62,420 nucleotides of DNA, taken from Ornithoclostridium sp949298505 (GTDB lineage: Bacteria > Bacillota > Clostridia > Christensenellales > UBA3700). Where the stretch lies: positions 1 to 62,420 of the forward strand of contig CASFWW010000068.1 in assembly GCA_949298505.1 (NCBI GenBank), given 5' to 3'. The notes beneath the pieces are model-generated. The model was not told where the DNA came from. It saw only the letters and a list, made by a program, of their open reading frames with translations, and ran no database searches. Positions 9,261 to 17,444 of this stretch are shown piece after piece. The translations under genes and the position numbers were made by a program. Every line of letters begins with the position of its first letter. The stretch's first letter is position 1.

Positions 9261-9944
9261 TCACGAAAGCCTCGACTCGAGCGCGCCGATGTCGTCCATA
9301 TTGCCTCCGACTATAAGTTTGCAACCCTCTCCGAGCACCGTCGCGCCGTACGGGTTTGCGTTGACCTCGCCGTTCTTGCTGATCACGACGAGTACGTTCA
9401 CCGCATATTTGTTGCGGATGTCGAGATCGAGAAGGGGCTTGCCTATCCATTCCTTGGGCACGTCGATCTCGGCGAGGCTGTAACCCGAAGCGATCTCTAT
9501 CAGGTCGTTTATCTTGGGGTGAGTGAGTATGCGCGCCGTCTTGACCGCCGTGTCCGCTTCAGGGATAACGACGTAATCCACGCCTATTTTTTTGAGCACC
9601 TTTGCGTGCCTTTCGTTCTGCGCCTTTGCGACGATGTAATTTACGCCCATTTCCTTGCATGTAAGCGCGGTGATTATGGACGCCTGTATGTTGTCGCCTA
9701 TCGCGATGATAACCGCGTCGAAATCCGTGATCCCGATCGACTTGAGGTTGCTTTCTTCGGCGACGTTCGTAGTCACCGTATGCGTCGCGAAATCCGCCAC
9801 TTCGTAGGTCTTGTCCTCGTTTTCGTCCACAGCCAGCACTTCGCAGCCGTAGTTGTAAAGCGCCTTGGTGACCTCGGTGCCGAATCTTCCCAGACCGAGC
9901 ACGGCGACCTGCTTTATGTTTATTTTGGGCAAATTGTTATCCAT
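9261..9944 (-). CDS. ktrA: Potassium uptake regulatory subunit KtrA/TrkA type
   Basis: A 227-residue cytosolic RCK protein that gates a Ktr potassium channel. The N-terminal Rossmann domain contains AVLGLGRFGTEV near residue 13 with the acidic VDENED that follows the second strand. The C-terminal TrkA_C domain starts near 140 with the LIEIASGYSLAEIDVP segment. An SD of CAGGAGGAAGT precedes the ATG. It lies 19 bases downstream of the ktrB-type channel gene, the standard pairing. TrkA_C domains of this kind often bind c-di-AMP, which is family knowledge and not visible here. Confidence 0.9.
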   Translation of the reverse strand: MDNNLPKINIKQVAVLGLGRFGTEVTKALYNYGCEVLAVDENEDKTYEVADFATHTVTTNVAEESNLKSIGITDFDAVIIAIGDNIQASIITALTCKEMGVNYIVAKAQNERHAKVLKKIGVDYVVIPEADTAVKTARILTHPKINDLIEIASGYSLAEIDVPKEWIGKPLLDLDIRNKYAVNVLVVISKNGEVNANPYGATVLGEGCKLIVGGNMDDIGALESRLS

Positions 9945-9963
9945 ACTTCCTCCTGTTGCGGTA

Positions 9964-11325
9964 TTACAATATGATTCCGGCTTCCGGATATTTCACATGC
10001 GCCTGCGCCTTGAGCGAGGACGAGAACGCCATGAAGAAACCGAAAGAACCTATTCTTCCCATATACATATTGAGCGAAAGTATCAGCTTGGCTCCCGTGT
10101 TGAGAGAGGACGTGATCCCCTCGGAAAGTCCTACCGTAGCGTACGCGCTGACCTGCTCGAACAGCAGTTTTGACATCGGGATTCTGCCGTTCATACATAT
10201 CTCAAGACCCAAAAGACTTATTACCGCCACCGAAATCGCGAGCGTGAATATCGTCGCCGCCTTGGAAAGCGTCTCTCTGCCTATGCTGTGCATATCGATG
10301 ATTATCTCTCTTTTCTGTCTGATGGTCGCGTAGACCGTGACGAGAAGCACGAAAAGCGTGGTCGTCTTTATTCCGCCGCCCGTACCGCCCGGGCACGCGC
10401 CCACGAACATCCACACTATCGTAATTGTTTTTGAAAAATCCGTCATCGCTCCCTGGTCTATCGACGCAAAGCCCGCCGTTCTCGCAGTTACCGACTGGAA
10501 AAACGCGTTGACCAGTTTATCTCCGAAATTCATCCTCCCGAGAGTCGCGGGGTTTGAGTATTCCGCCGCAAGTATGCAGACGGTACCGACGACTATAAGC
10601 GCCAGGGTCGTGGGAAGGACTACCTTGGTATGCAGTTTAAGTCTGCGCCAGCTTCCCGCGCGGAAAATGTCGCTTACGACCACGAAGCCTATACCGCCTA
10701 TTATGATGAGAAGGGCGAGAACTATAAGGATATAGGGATCGGAACTGAACGTCTGCAGCGACGACGAACCGCTCACTATATCGAAGCCCGCATTGCAGAA
10801 CGCGGTTATGCTGTGAAAAAGACCGTACCACAGAGATTGTCCGAACCCGTAATAGCGTGAAAATCCGATCGCGAGCAGGACGGTGCCGGTAAGTTCCGCC
10901 GCCGCGGTCAGCTTTATCACATCGAGCGTCAGCTTTTTCAGGTCTGCCATCCCCGGCTGAGAGAGATCTTCTCTCATGCTCAGTCTCTTTCTCAGAGAGA
11001 TCTTGTGCCTTATCAGGATATAGACCGTGGACGTAAGCGTCATGAATCCGAGACCGCCCAGCTGAACGAGCAAAAGAACGACCACCTGCCCGAACACGGT
11101 GAAATCGTCTTGCAGACTGGCTACTGACAAACCGGTAACGCAAGTGGCGCTGGTTGCGGTGAAAAGTGCGTCGATGAACGAAAGCGAACCGGATTTTTTC
11201 GTAGCGAAAGGCAACAGCAACAGCAACGTGCCCACGACGATGATCACAAAGAAGCTCAGCATCACGAGCCTTATCGGAGTGAAAACTCTGTCCTTGACGT
11301 TTTTTACAAACCTCTTTGTATCCAT
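9964..11325 (-). CDS. ktrB: Potassium/sodium channel subunit, KtrB/TrkH family
   Basis: 453 residues with the four M1-P-M2 repeats of the Trk/Ktr/HKT family. Selectivity-filter glycines are visible in ATCVTGLS (first repeat), ITAFCNAGFD (second), VTARTAGFAS (third) and ATVGLSEG (fourth). It imports K+ in complex with KtrA encoded just downstream. The message starts at a promoter near 11388-11415. GGAGAG lies some 20 bases before the ATG, and a closer GTCGGA may serve instead, so the start is good but not certain. Confidence 0.9.
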   Translation of the reverse strand: MDTKRFVKNVKDRVFTPIRLVMLSFFVIIVVGTLLLLLPFATKKSGSLSFIDALFTATSATCVTGLSVASLQDDFTVFGQVVVLLLVQLGGLGFMTLTSTVYILIRHKISLRKRLSMREDLSQPGMADLKKLTLDVIKLTAAAELTGTVLLAIGFSRYYGFGQSLWYGLFHSITAFCNAGFDIVSGSSSLQTFSSDPYILIVLALLIIIGGIGFVVVSDIFRAGSWRRLKLHTKVVLPTTLALIVVGTVCILAAEYSNPATLGRMNFGDKLVNAFFQSVTARTAGFASIDQGAMTDFSKTITIVWMFVGACPGGTGGGIKTTTLFVLLVTVYATIRQKREIIIDMHSIGRETLSKAATIFTLAISVAVISLLGLEICMNGRIPMSKLLFEQVSAYATVGLSEGITSSLNTGAKLILSLNMYMGRIGSFGFFMAFSSSLKAQAHVKYPEAGIIL

Positions 11326-11387
11326 ATATTCCGACTTCAGCCAAAACTCTCCTTTCCGGCGCGCATACGCGCATACCGATTTATCTT

Positions 11388-11415
11388 ATTATACAATAAA
11401 ATCGCCGCATTGCAA
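11388..11415 (-). promoter_or_regulatory. Sigma-A promoter of ktrB-ktrA
   Basis: On the minus strand TTGCAA (11415-11410), 16 bases, TATAAT (11393-11388). The leader would be about 55 bases. The rest of the 303-base gap 11326-11628 is C/T-rich, and I see no further gene or c-di-AMP riboswitch in it. Confidence 0.65.
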
Positions 11416-11628
11416 ACTTTTTTTGTCTCGGGCTGTCCTCAAGGAGCCGTAAACGCCCTCGCCGGGTCGTGCCTGTTTGCCGCTTTTCTGCGCCCAAACC
11501 GCCGTTTTTTCTCTTTTTCCCGCCGTGTCGCGCGTTTTCCGCGGCGGCTTTCTCCTCATTTTACGCGCCCTCGAAAAAAGATATTTCCCTCGCCGCATTG
11601 TTTCAGTCTCTTTACGCACGCTAAGGAC

Positions 11629-12984
11629 ATGAAACGTCTCTTTGCCGCGGCGCTGATCGTCGCGATCGCCATATTCGTATCGCTTCCGGCGCTTTCGTGT
11701 ACGCAGACAGACCCGACCTTTGCGGAAATAAGCGGAAAATACTCAGATCTCGCCGCAAAGCACTCCTTTTCGCAAAAATGCGGAGAAGGAGACGGAGAAA
11801 CCGTGCTTTTTCTGGGCAGGACGGTCTCTCTGAACCGGCTAGTGCTCAGAGAAACTTCTGCCGGGATCACTTCTTTTTCTCTGTCTCTGCCGGGCGCGCC
11901 GTCGCCTTTTTACGGCAACGATTTCATAGGCGGATACCGCTATTGCACCTTTCCCGCAGTCACGACGGACAGAATAATCCTCTCCTTCAGTTCGGACGGA
12001 GGGTGGGCTTTCGGCAAAGCGGAAGCGTATTTCGTTCCGCGCCGGACGCGTAGTTTTTCTCTGACCTCTTACGTCACCGCAAAAAGCGCGTATACGTTAT
12101 CTCCGGGCGGCGCTCCGTCGGACGTGTTCGACATAATATACTCCGCATATCTCGACAAGGACGGCAACGTCTTTTTCCCAGACTACTACCTGGACGGCAA
12201 AAGGATAGAAGGCGAAGACGTCCTCAGGACGTGCGTTTCAAATCTGCGCAACGCCTGTCCCGGCGCGAAGATCTTCGCGACCGTGCTCGGAGACAGAGAA
12301 CGCGACGGAGACGGACTTACGGTTCAACAGCGCTGTTCGGGCGCTTTTTCCAACGCAGACCATCTTTCTTCCTCTCTGCTTGCGCTCGTAAACGATTACT
12401 CCCTCGACGGGATCTCGTTCGATTACGAATACCCTTCTTCTAAAGAAGATTATTCCCTTTTCACCGGTTTTTGCCGCGCTTTCAAACAACTTCTTCCCGC
12501 GGACAAATCCCTTTCCGCGGCGGTCAGTTCGTGGTGCGTTGACAAGAAACGGCTGAGCGCAGACTCTCTCGGATGTTTCGACAGCCTGGTCCTTATGGCA
12601 TACGACTCCCCGGACGGAAGGGGCTGCCACTCGACCTTTTACACGGCATATTCTCAGATAAGAAAGCTTAAAGAAGAAGGGATCCCTTCGGACAGAATAA
12701 AACTGGGGATCCCGCTGTACTCCAAGCCTCTCGACGGCTCAAAGCACTCCCCCTTCTACGCCGAATACGCCGACTCCCTGCCTTTTTTCGCAAACACGAC
12801 AAAGGCTGACTGCGGAGGGGAATACAAACCCTGCTATTTCAACGGCAGACAGCTCGTCTCGGACAAGGCGGTATTCGCGCTCGACGCCGGGCTTGCCGGG
12901 ATCGCGGCGTGGCATTATTCTCTCGACAGCAAGGATCCCGCCCTTTCTCTGCTTTCTGCCGCAAGGCGCGCGGTCTCTCAATGA
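11629..12984 (+). CDS. Secreted glycoside hydrolase family 18 protein
   Basis: A signal sequence (MKRLF then a hydrophobic run to about residue 22, ending LPALSC, a weak lipobox) leads into about 130 residues of beta-rich sequence and then a TIM-barrel. The GH18 catalytic signature is present as DGISFDYEY (DGxxxDxE), with Glu the acid/base. Other barrel motifs follow: LMAYD, KLGIPLYS and the closing IAAWHYSLD. It should cleave beta-1,4 GlcNAc polymers such as chitin or peptidoglycan-derived glycans. I chose ATG 11629 because it gives a clean signal peptide, although AAGGA is only one base away. Third codon positions are C/T-rich, as expected for a lagging-strand gene. Confidence 0.85.
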   Translation: MKRLFAAALIVAIAIFVSLPALSCTQTDPTFAEISGKYSDLAAKHSFSQKCGEGDGETVLFLGRTVSLNRLVLRETSAGITSFSLSLPGAPSPFYGNDFIGGYRYCTFPAVTTDRIILSFSSDGGWAFGKAEAYFVPRRTRSFSLTSYVTAKSAYTLSPGGAPSDVFDIIYSAYLDKDGNVFFPDYYLDGKRIEGEDVLRTCVSNLRNACPGAKIFATVLGDRERDGDGLTVQQRCSGAFSNADHLSSSLLALVNDYSLDGISFDYEYPSSKEDYSLFTGFCRAFKQLLPADKSLSAAVSSWCVDKKRLSADSLGCFDSLVLMAYDSPDGRGCHSTFYTAYSQIRKLKEEGIPSDRIKLGIPLYSKPLDGSKHSPFYAEYADSLPFFANTTKADCGGEYKPCYFNGRQLVSDKAVFALDAGLAGIAAWHYSLDSKDPALSLLSAARRAVSQ

Positions 12985-12991
12985 TCACGAA

Positions 12992-13015
12992 AAAAGACGG
13001 TCCTCACCGTCTTTT
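12992..13015. terminator. Bidirectional terminator between GH18 and MATE genes
   Basis: AAAAGACGGT pairs with ACCGTCTTTT around a CCTC loop. The minus-strand reading has the longer T-run. The two genes converge here. Confidence 0.85.
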
Positions 13016-13059
13016 CAGTTACTTTTCCTTTTGTAAACAATGATTTTTTCCGGAACTTC

Positions 13060-14586
13060 TCATTCAGCCGCGCCGCCCGCCAGCGCTTTTCCGCTCATTC
13101 TCACTTTTTCTTTTCCGCACTCTTCCGCATCCGGCTGCTCCGTCCCGCTCTCCGGCGAAACCTGCGTTTCGGGCACGGGCTGAACTTTGCCGTCGTTGGG
13201 CACGCCCTTTTTCTGATAGACCAGGGTAACGGGATTTTCCGCCCCCGAACGCATAGCCTTCTTTATCACTTTGTGCATTATCACGAAATACGCGATCAGC
13301 AGGAACACGTCCGCTCCCACCCATGCCGACGGGCTAGAAAAGCATATTCCGGTGAAGCCGAACCACTTCGCGAGAAAGATCGAAGCGAGCGATCTCATCA
13401 CCAGTTCCGTCCCTCCGGCGATCATCGTCAGCGCGCTCCTTCCTATGCCCTGAAGCGCGTTGCGGTATACGAATATAGCCGCGAGCGCAACGTAGAACAC
13501 TCCCTGCCAGAGAAGGAATTCCTTGCTGAGAGAAATGATCTCTTCGGACGCGTCCTTGACGAACAGCATTGTCAGAGGTTTCGCGAGCGCGACCACGAGG
13601 ACAAGACTTCCGACCGCGCATACGGCGCCCATGATCATACTCTGAGTCACGCCCTTGCGTATTCTGTCGAACTTTCCCGCGCCGTAGTTCTGCCCCGCGT
13701 AAGTCGCCACCGCCGTGCCGAGCGCGGACATGCTCTGCTGAGCGAGGTTGTCCACCTTGGACGCCGCGGTATATGCCGTGACCACCTGCGTGCCCAGCTT
13801 GTTCAGCGCGGTCTGCTGGACCATCATTCCTATCGCCGTGATTGAATACTGGAGCGCCATCGGCACGCCGATCGCCAGGTGCTGAAGATAGAAAAGCGGC
13901 TTGTTGAGAAAATGTCTGAGTTTCACCCTGCACACCGGAAACCTGACGAACATGTAAACGAAACATCCGATCGCGGAAAGCGCCTGAGAAAGCACCGTCG
14001 CCCAGCCTGCGCCCTCCACGCCCGTTCCCAAGCCGAGGATAAACGCGAAGTCGAAGCCCACGTTGAGAAGCGCCGCAACGATGAGAAATACGAGAGGCGT
14101 CTTGCTGTCCCCGAGCGCGCGCAGTATCGACGAAGCGAGATTGTAAAAAACGCTCGCCGCCAGACCCCAGTATATCGTGACGATATAGTCGTAGGAATAC
14201 TGAATTATGTCTTCGGGCGTCTGCATCAGCCTGAGAAGCGGCATCGTCGTGAAAACGCTGACAAAGGTCAGGATCACGGAAAGCGCGACCGAAAGCGCGA
14301 CCGAAGACGCAATGCTTCTCCTGATGCCTTCCTCGTTGCCCGCGCCGTAAAGCTGGCTTGTCTTGACGGCAAACCCGGCGGTAAGTCCCTGCACGAACCC
14401 TATGATAAGAAATGAGATCGCGCCCGTCGCCCCCACGCCTGCAAGCGCCGCGTCCGAGATCGTCTGTCCGACGATAACCGCGTCTATCATACTGTACAAC
14501 TGCTGGAAGACGTTGCCTATAAAAATCGGCAGCGTAAAAAACAAAATGCTCTTGAACGGTTTCCCCACCGTCAGATCCTTGGTCAT
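13060..14586 (-). CDS. MATE-family efflux transporter
   Basis: 508 residues with twelve hydrophobic helices in two repeats of six. The family's opening pattern is clear: ILFFTLPIFIGNVFQQLY, then IDAVIVGQTIS and GVGATGAISFLI. MATE proteins expel cationic drugs or metabolites using Na+ or H+ gradients; the substrate here is unknown. The last 60 residues are a polar Glu/Pro tail. The start at 14586 has ACAGAGGGA upstream, and this SD lies in the loop of the inverted repeat at 14587-14612. Third codon positions are G-rich, opposite to the neighbouring plus-strand GH18 gene. Confidence 0.9.
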   Translation of the reverse strand: MTKDLTVGKPFKSILFFTLPIFIGNVFQQLYSMIDAVIVGQTISDAALAGVGATGAISFLIIGFVQGLTAGFAVKTSQLYGAGNEEGIRRSIASSVALSVALSVILTFVSVFTTMPLLRLMQTPEDIIQYSYDYIVTIYWGLAASVFYNLASSILRALGDSKTPLVFLIVAALLNVGFDFAFILGLGTGVEGAGWATVLSQALSAIGCFVYMFVRFPVCRVKLRHFLNKPLFYLQHLAIGVPMALQYSITAIGMMVQQTALNKLGTQVVTAYTAASKVDNLAQQSMSALGTAVATYAGQNYGAGKFDRIRKGVTQSMIMGAVCAVGSLVLVVALAKPLTMLFVKDASEEIISLSKEFLLWQGVFYVALAAIFVYRNALQGIGRSALTMIAGGTELVMRSLASIFLAKWFGFTGICFSSPSAWVGADVFLLIAYFVIMHKVIKKAMRSGAENPVTLVYQKKGVPNDGKVQPVPETQVSPESGTEQPDAEECGKEKVRMSGKALAGGAAE

Positions 14587-14612
14587 AGAATAATTCCCTC
14601 TGTAATTATTCT
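14587..14612 (-). promoter_or_regulatory. Perfect inverted repeat around the MATE gene's Shine-Dalgarno
   Basis: AGAATAATT, eight bases, AATTATTCT: nine-base perfect arms. The message's SD (AGAGGGA) is in the loop and the ATG follows the second arm directly. It may be a repressor operator or an RNA hairpin presenting the SD. The gap continues to 15134 with AT-rich then C/T-rich sequence (a likely promoter area plus short spurious frames), where I see no gene. Confidence 0.5.
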
Positions 14613-15022
14613 CACAATTCCGCCCCCGCGAAATTCATAACTTTAACCCTTTCGTCGGCGACATTATATTACAAATTTTCAAAATCCGTATACTTTTTTC
14701 ATCACTTTTTTAAAAATTTTTCAAATATTTTTCCGCGCGCCGTGCGCATATGCAATTTATCCGCAATTTTATGGACATTTCGGCGCTCGCCGTGCCTTAA
14801 AAACCGCTTTCCCGAGGTTGCTCAGACCTGATGACCGGGCGCTGTATTTTTGAGCCGATATACCTATATTCTGAAAAAACCTCGGCTTATGACGTGATTT
14901 TCTTGTCCTGTGGCATCTACGCAGTTTGCGTATCTTAAGTCTTCTTTTTTTTGCCGTTTTTTTGTCTCGATAATCGCTTTTTTCTGCATTTTTTCCTTCA
15001 ATTTCTGTCGGAAACACAAAAG

Positions 15023-15052
15023 AAAAAAGCCGCGTCGTCCGCAGCTTTTTTC
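15023..15052 (-). terminator. Probable terminator of the 15.1 kb membrane-protein gene
   Basis: On the minus strand GCTGCG pairs with CGCGGC (one T-G pair) within flanking A/T pairs and runs into TTTTTTCTTTT, about 85 bases past the stop. Confidence 0.5.
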
Positions 15053-15134
15053 ATTGAAGCAACCGCCGTTTTGTCCATATTCTTTTGCTTTCAACGACGC
15101 GCTTTTCGGTCATTCCCGACAGCAACGGCGGAGA

Positions 15135-15782
15135 TCATTCGCTCTGTCGCTTTGTGACGACACCTTTTTCCTCTCTTTCGTCCGCCAGTCTTTTCGCCTT
15201 GTTTACAGCCGAATAAAGGCTCAGCCCCTTCGCCGCCGTAAAAGCCGCGCCGATCGCCGTAGCTGCCCCGGCGATTATCCCGAAAATTCCCGCGGACGGA
15301 GAGGCTCCCTCTCCGACAACGGACATCAACGCCGTCTGAGCGAGCGCGAGCGCGGCAAGCGCTCCGGACAGGTTTATTCTTTTCATTTCCGTGCCGAAGC
15401 CGTCGTTTTTTCGTGCCGCTCCGACAAGCCCGACGAGCGCAGATATGAGGTCGTAAAAAGCAACTGCGGCAACCGCGATCGCCGGGATAAGACCGTAGCC
15501 GAAATCGGCAGGGCTGAGTATCTGTCTGACTGCCCCGACGGTGTAAAAGACAGACGATACTCCCGTGACGCCAGCCACAGCAAGAAAAAGCGCCGCCTTC
15601 CTGCCGGCTACGTTTTCCTTTCTGCCTTTGACGCACAAAGCCTTGGCTATGGAAAATCCGCACGAATAAAACGCCGACAACACGGTAAATACCGAAAGCG
15701 ACACTGCGCCGGCGATCATCTTGACCAACGTGGTGATCGCGCTTATCGCAACGGATAAATATCCTCTTGTGTCTTTTTTCAC
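15135..15782 (-). CDS. Integral membrane protein, unknown
   Basis: 215 residues with about six hydrophobic helices and short Lys/Arg-rich cytosolic loops (CVKGRKENVAGRK, AARKNDGFGTEMKR). It ends in a charged tail with the ADEREEKGVVTK segment. GTG start at 15782 with GGAG seven bases before it. I do not recognise a family. It is followed by a terminator and preceded by the unrelated 178-residue gene on the same strand with an 88-base gap, so the two may share a message. Confidence 0.6.
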   Translation of the reverse strand: MKKDTRGYLSVAISAITTLVKMIAGAVSLSVFTVLSAFYSCGFSIAKALCVKGRKENVAGRKAALFLAVAGVTGVSSVFYTVGAVRQILSPADFGYGLIPAIAVAAVAFYDLISALVGLVGAARKNDGFGTEMKRINLSGALAALALAQTALMSVVGEGASPSAGIFGIIAGAATAIGAAFTAAKGLSLYSAVNKAKRLADEREEKGVVTKRQSE

Positions 15783-15870
15783 TGTCTTTTCTCCTTTAGG
15801 GCGGTTTTGTCCGCAATACAGTCCTTTGAATCGCCTAAGTCGGCATTTTCAGAACGCTCTCCTTCTTTTG

Positions 15871-16407
15871 TCAGATGTCCTTGTTCATCAGAAGATCGTT
15901 GCCTTGTTCGAGAAGATTGGCTATCGCTTCTTCTCCGGAATCTATGGCGGGGGAGACTTCTCTCGTCTTTTTCAGCACGATCTTCACATATACGGGATAG
16001 GTCAGACAGCACATGCCGATGCCGATCACGCCGAGTATTATCCCGACGATCATTTCAGTAAGCTCGGGCTCTGACGCCATGACGAGGCTCATCCCGCCTC
16101 CTGCGATAAGCACCGCGCAGACGCCGAATATCCACCCGAATATCTGCGCCGCCCTTGTTTTACTGCGTTCGAGTGCGGATACCTGTTCTCTCGCGTCTTT
16201 CACGCGCTTTTCCAGCCTGATCAGTTCCGCCCTGTGTTCAATCCTGCGATCTCTCCTGAAAGTTATGTTGCAACAGTCTCCGATCGCTCTCTGCGTTTCG
16301 GTCGCCTCCCAACCGAAAGCCTCTGCTTCGTCTACCGCCCTGGCGCGGTCCTTTGCCCTCACCGTCTCCGTTCTGTACTCGTAAACGGTAAAATTTCTGT
16401 CCTGCAT
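15871..16407 (-). CDS. Small coiled-coil membrane protein, unknown
   Basis: 178 residues: a soluble N-terminal part of about 70 residues with a conserved-looking YEYRTETV opening and paired Cys (GDCCN), then a charged amphipathic helix (IRLEKRVKDAREQVSALERS) that is probably a coiled coil. Two hydrophobic helices follow near 90-145 and a polar C-terminus. A strong AAGGAGG precedes ATG 16407. It is divergent from the TetR gene 165 bases away, a common arrangement for a regulator and its target. The function is unknown. Confidence 0.65.
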   Translation of the reverse strand: MQDRNFTVYEYRTETVRAKDRARAVDEAEAFGWEATETQRAIGDCCNITFRRDRRIEHRAELIRLEKRVKDAREQVSALERSKTRAAQIFGWIFGVCAVLIAGGGMSLVMASEPELTEMIVGIILGVIGIGMCCLTYPVYVKIVLKKTREVSPAIDSGEEAIANLLEQGNDLLMNKDI

Positions 16408-16439
16408 ATTTCGTCCTCCTTGAATTTTTCACGGTCAGC

Positions 16440-16500
16440 CTGTATTGACATTTCCGTGAGACAAGTGTATCGTAATATATGAAAATCAGAATTTCAAGCG
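16440..16500. promoter_or_regulatory. Divergent promoter region between the TetR gene and its neighbour
   Basis: Plus strand: TTGACA, 17 bases, TATCGT. The minus strand offers TTGTCT nearby. The sequences overlap, so one repressor site could control both genes. I could not pick a convincing operator palindrome. Confidence 0.35.
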
Positions 16501-16571
16501 CCTGAAACGCGTTTTGGACACCTTCTGCCGCTCTGTCTCGCGGATTGAGACAAAAGGAGGATTTTTGTATC

Positions 16572-17102
16572 ATGGATATTCCGCGCGAAGACTATTCAAG
16601 ACACTATGTTACCGAAGCGCTGTTCAGACTCATGGCAAGCCGGCCTTACGGCGAAATAACCGTCTCCGACATAGCGAAAAAAGCCGGGGTCGGGAGAGCC
16701 ACTTTTTACAGATATTTCTCCTCGAAAGAAGACGTGATAAAGTATTTTCTGAACAGGACGGGAGCAGAATTTTCTTCTGAACAGATTTATCGTCCCCGCT
16801 CTGTCGAAGACTATGAAGACATAATAAAAAGGGTGATCTCGTACATAAGAAAATATCGGGAAAAATTAAAACTTCTCTGCAAAGCCCGTCTTGAATACAT
16901 CTATTTCGATTTTGTGGATTCTGCGCTGTCGAAGCACTTTACGGGCGACCTGGAAAACGACAACCCCTATCAGGCGGCAGGTTACGCAGGGGCAATTTCC
17001 AACATAACCTTGCTCTGGGTAAAGAATAACTGCGAAGGCGACGAATCCGTGATTTTCGACGCTTTTCGCGCCGTTACCCTGGGAAACGCAAAAAGCGGTT
17101 AA
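16572..17102 (+). CDS. TetR/AcrR-family transcriptional regulator
   Basis: 176 residues. The N-terminal helix-turn-helix is textbook: ITVSDIAKKAGVGRATFYRYF at residues 28-48, followed by KEDVIKYFL. The remainder is a helical ligand-binding domain resembling the DUF-type TetR_C set of Clostridia. The start is ATG 16572, with AAAGGAGG ten bases upstream. A TTG 27 bases earlier overlaps that SD and is rejected. Its likely target is the divergent gene at 15871-16407 or itself; an operator is expected in 16440-16490. Confidence 0.85.
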   Translation: MDIPREDYSRHYVTEALFRLMASRPYGEITVSDIAKKAGVGRATFYRYFSSKEDVIKYFLNRTGAEFSSEQIYRPRSVEDYEDIIKRVISYIRKYREKLKLLCKARLEYIYFDFVDSALSKHFTGDLENDNPYQAAGYAGAISNITLLWVKNNCEGDESVIFDAFRAVTLGNAKSG

Positions 17103-17287
17103 AAACAGTCGCCTTCCCGCCGTGCGCGCTCAACATCGGTGGGGATGACCGCATTTGTCAGCCGGAACGGCAAGGGCAGGTTTTCCTTCATTCGCAGGCG
17201 AAAACAACGCGCATATATTATAATTTATGCCTTTTTCTCCTTTGCAAAAAAGTATTGAAAATATTTGAAAAAATCTTGTTTTTCCGC

Positions 17288-17316
17288 TTGACAAAAGGAT
17301 TTTTCGCTCATATACT
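17288..17316 (+). promoter_or_regulatory. Sigma-A promoter of amt-PII
   Basis: TTGACA (17288-17293), 17 bases, TATACT (17311-17316). Transcription should start near 17323, giving a leader of about 120 bases. The upstream part of the gap (17103-17287) is AT-rich and I see no gene in it. Confidence 0.8.
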
Positions 17317-17332
17317 TGGACTATACAGCAAG

Positions 17333-17356
17333 GGCGTTGTGGTTTTCCACAGCGCC
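17333..17356 (+). promoter_or_regulatory. Leader hairpin 1 upstream of amt-PII
   Basis: A ten-pair stem GGCGTTGTGG with CCACAGCGCC around a TTTT loop. Its 3' arm (GCGCCT) is partly complementary to the 5' arm of the following terminator (AGGCGT), so the two structures may be alternatives. Confidence 0.55.
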
Positions 17357-17396
17357 TGTTTTCATATAAAACACAAATACGGATATAAAAAAGCAC

Positions 17397-17427
17397 AAAG
17401 GCGTGCCCTCTCAAGGCGCGCCTTTTT
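17397..17427 (+). terminator. Intrinsic terminator in the amt-PII leader (attenuator)
   Basis: AAAGGCGTGCC pairs with GGCGCGCCTTT around a 7-base loop, followed by five T. It lies between the promoter and the start codon, only about six bases before the SD (GAGGAGG). It can only make sense as a regulated early stop, or as the end of a separate short RNA. Confidence 0.75.
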
Positions 17428-17444
17428 CATTTGAGGAGGTTCTT

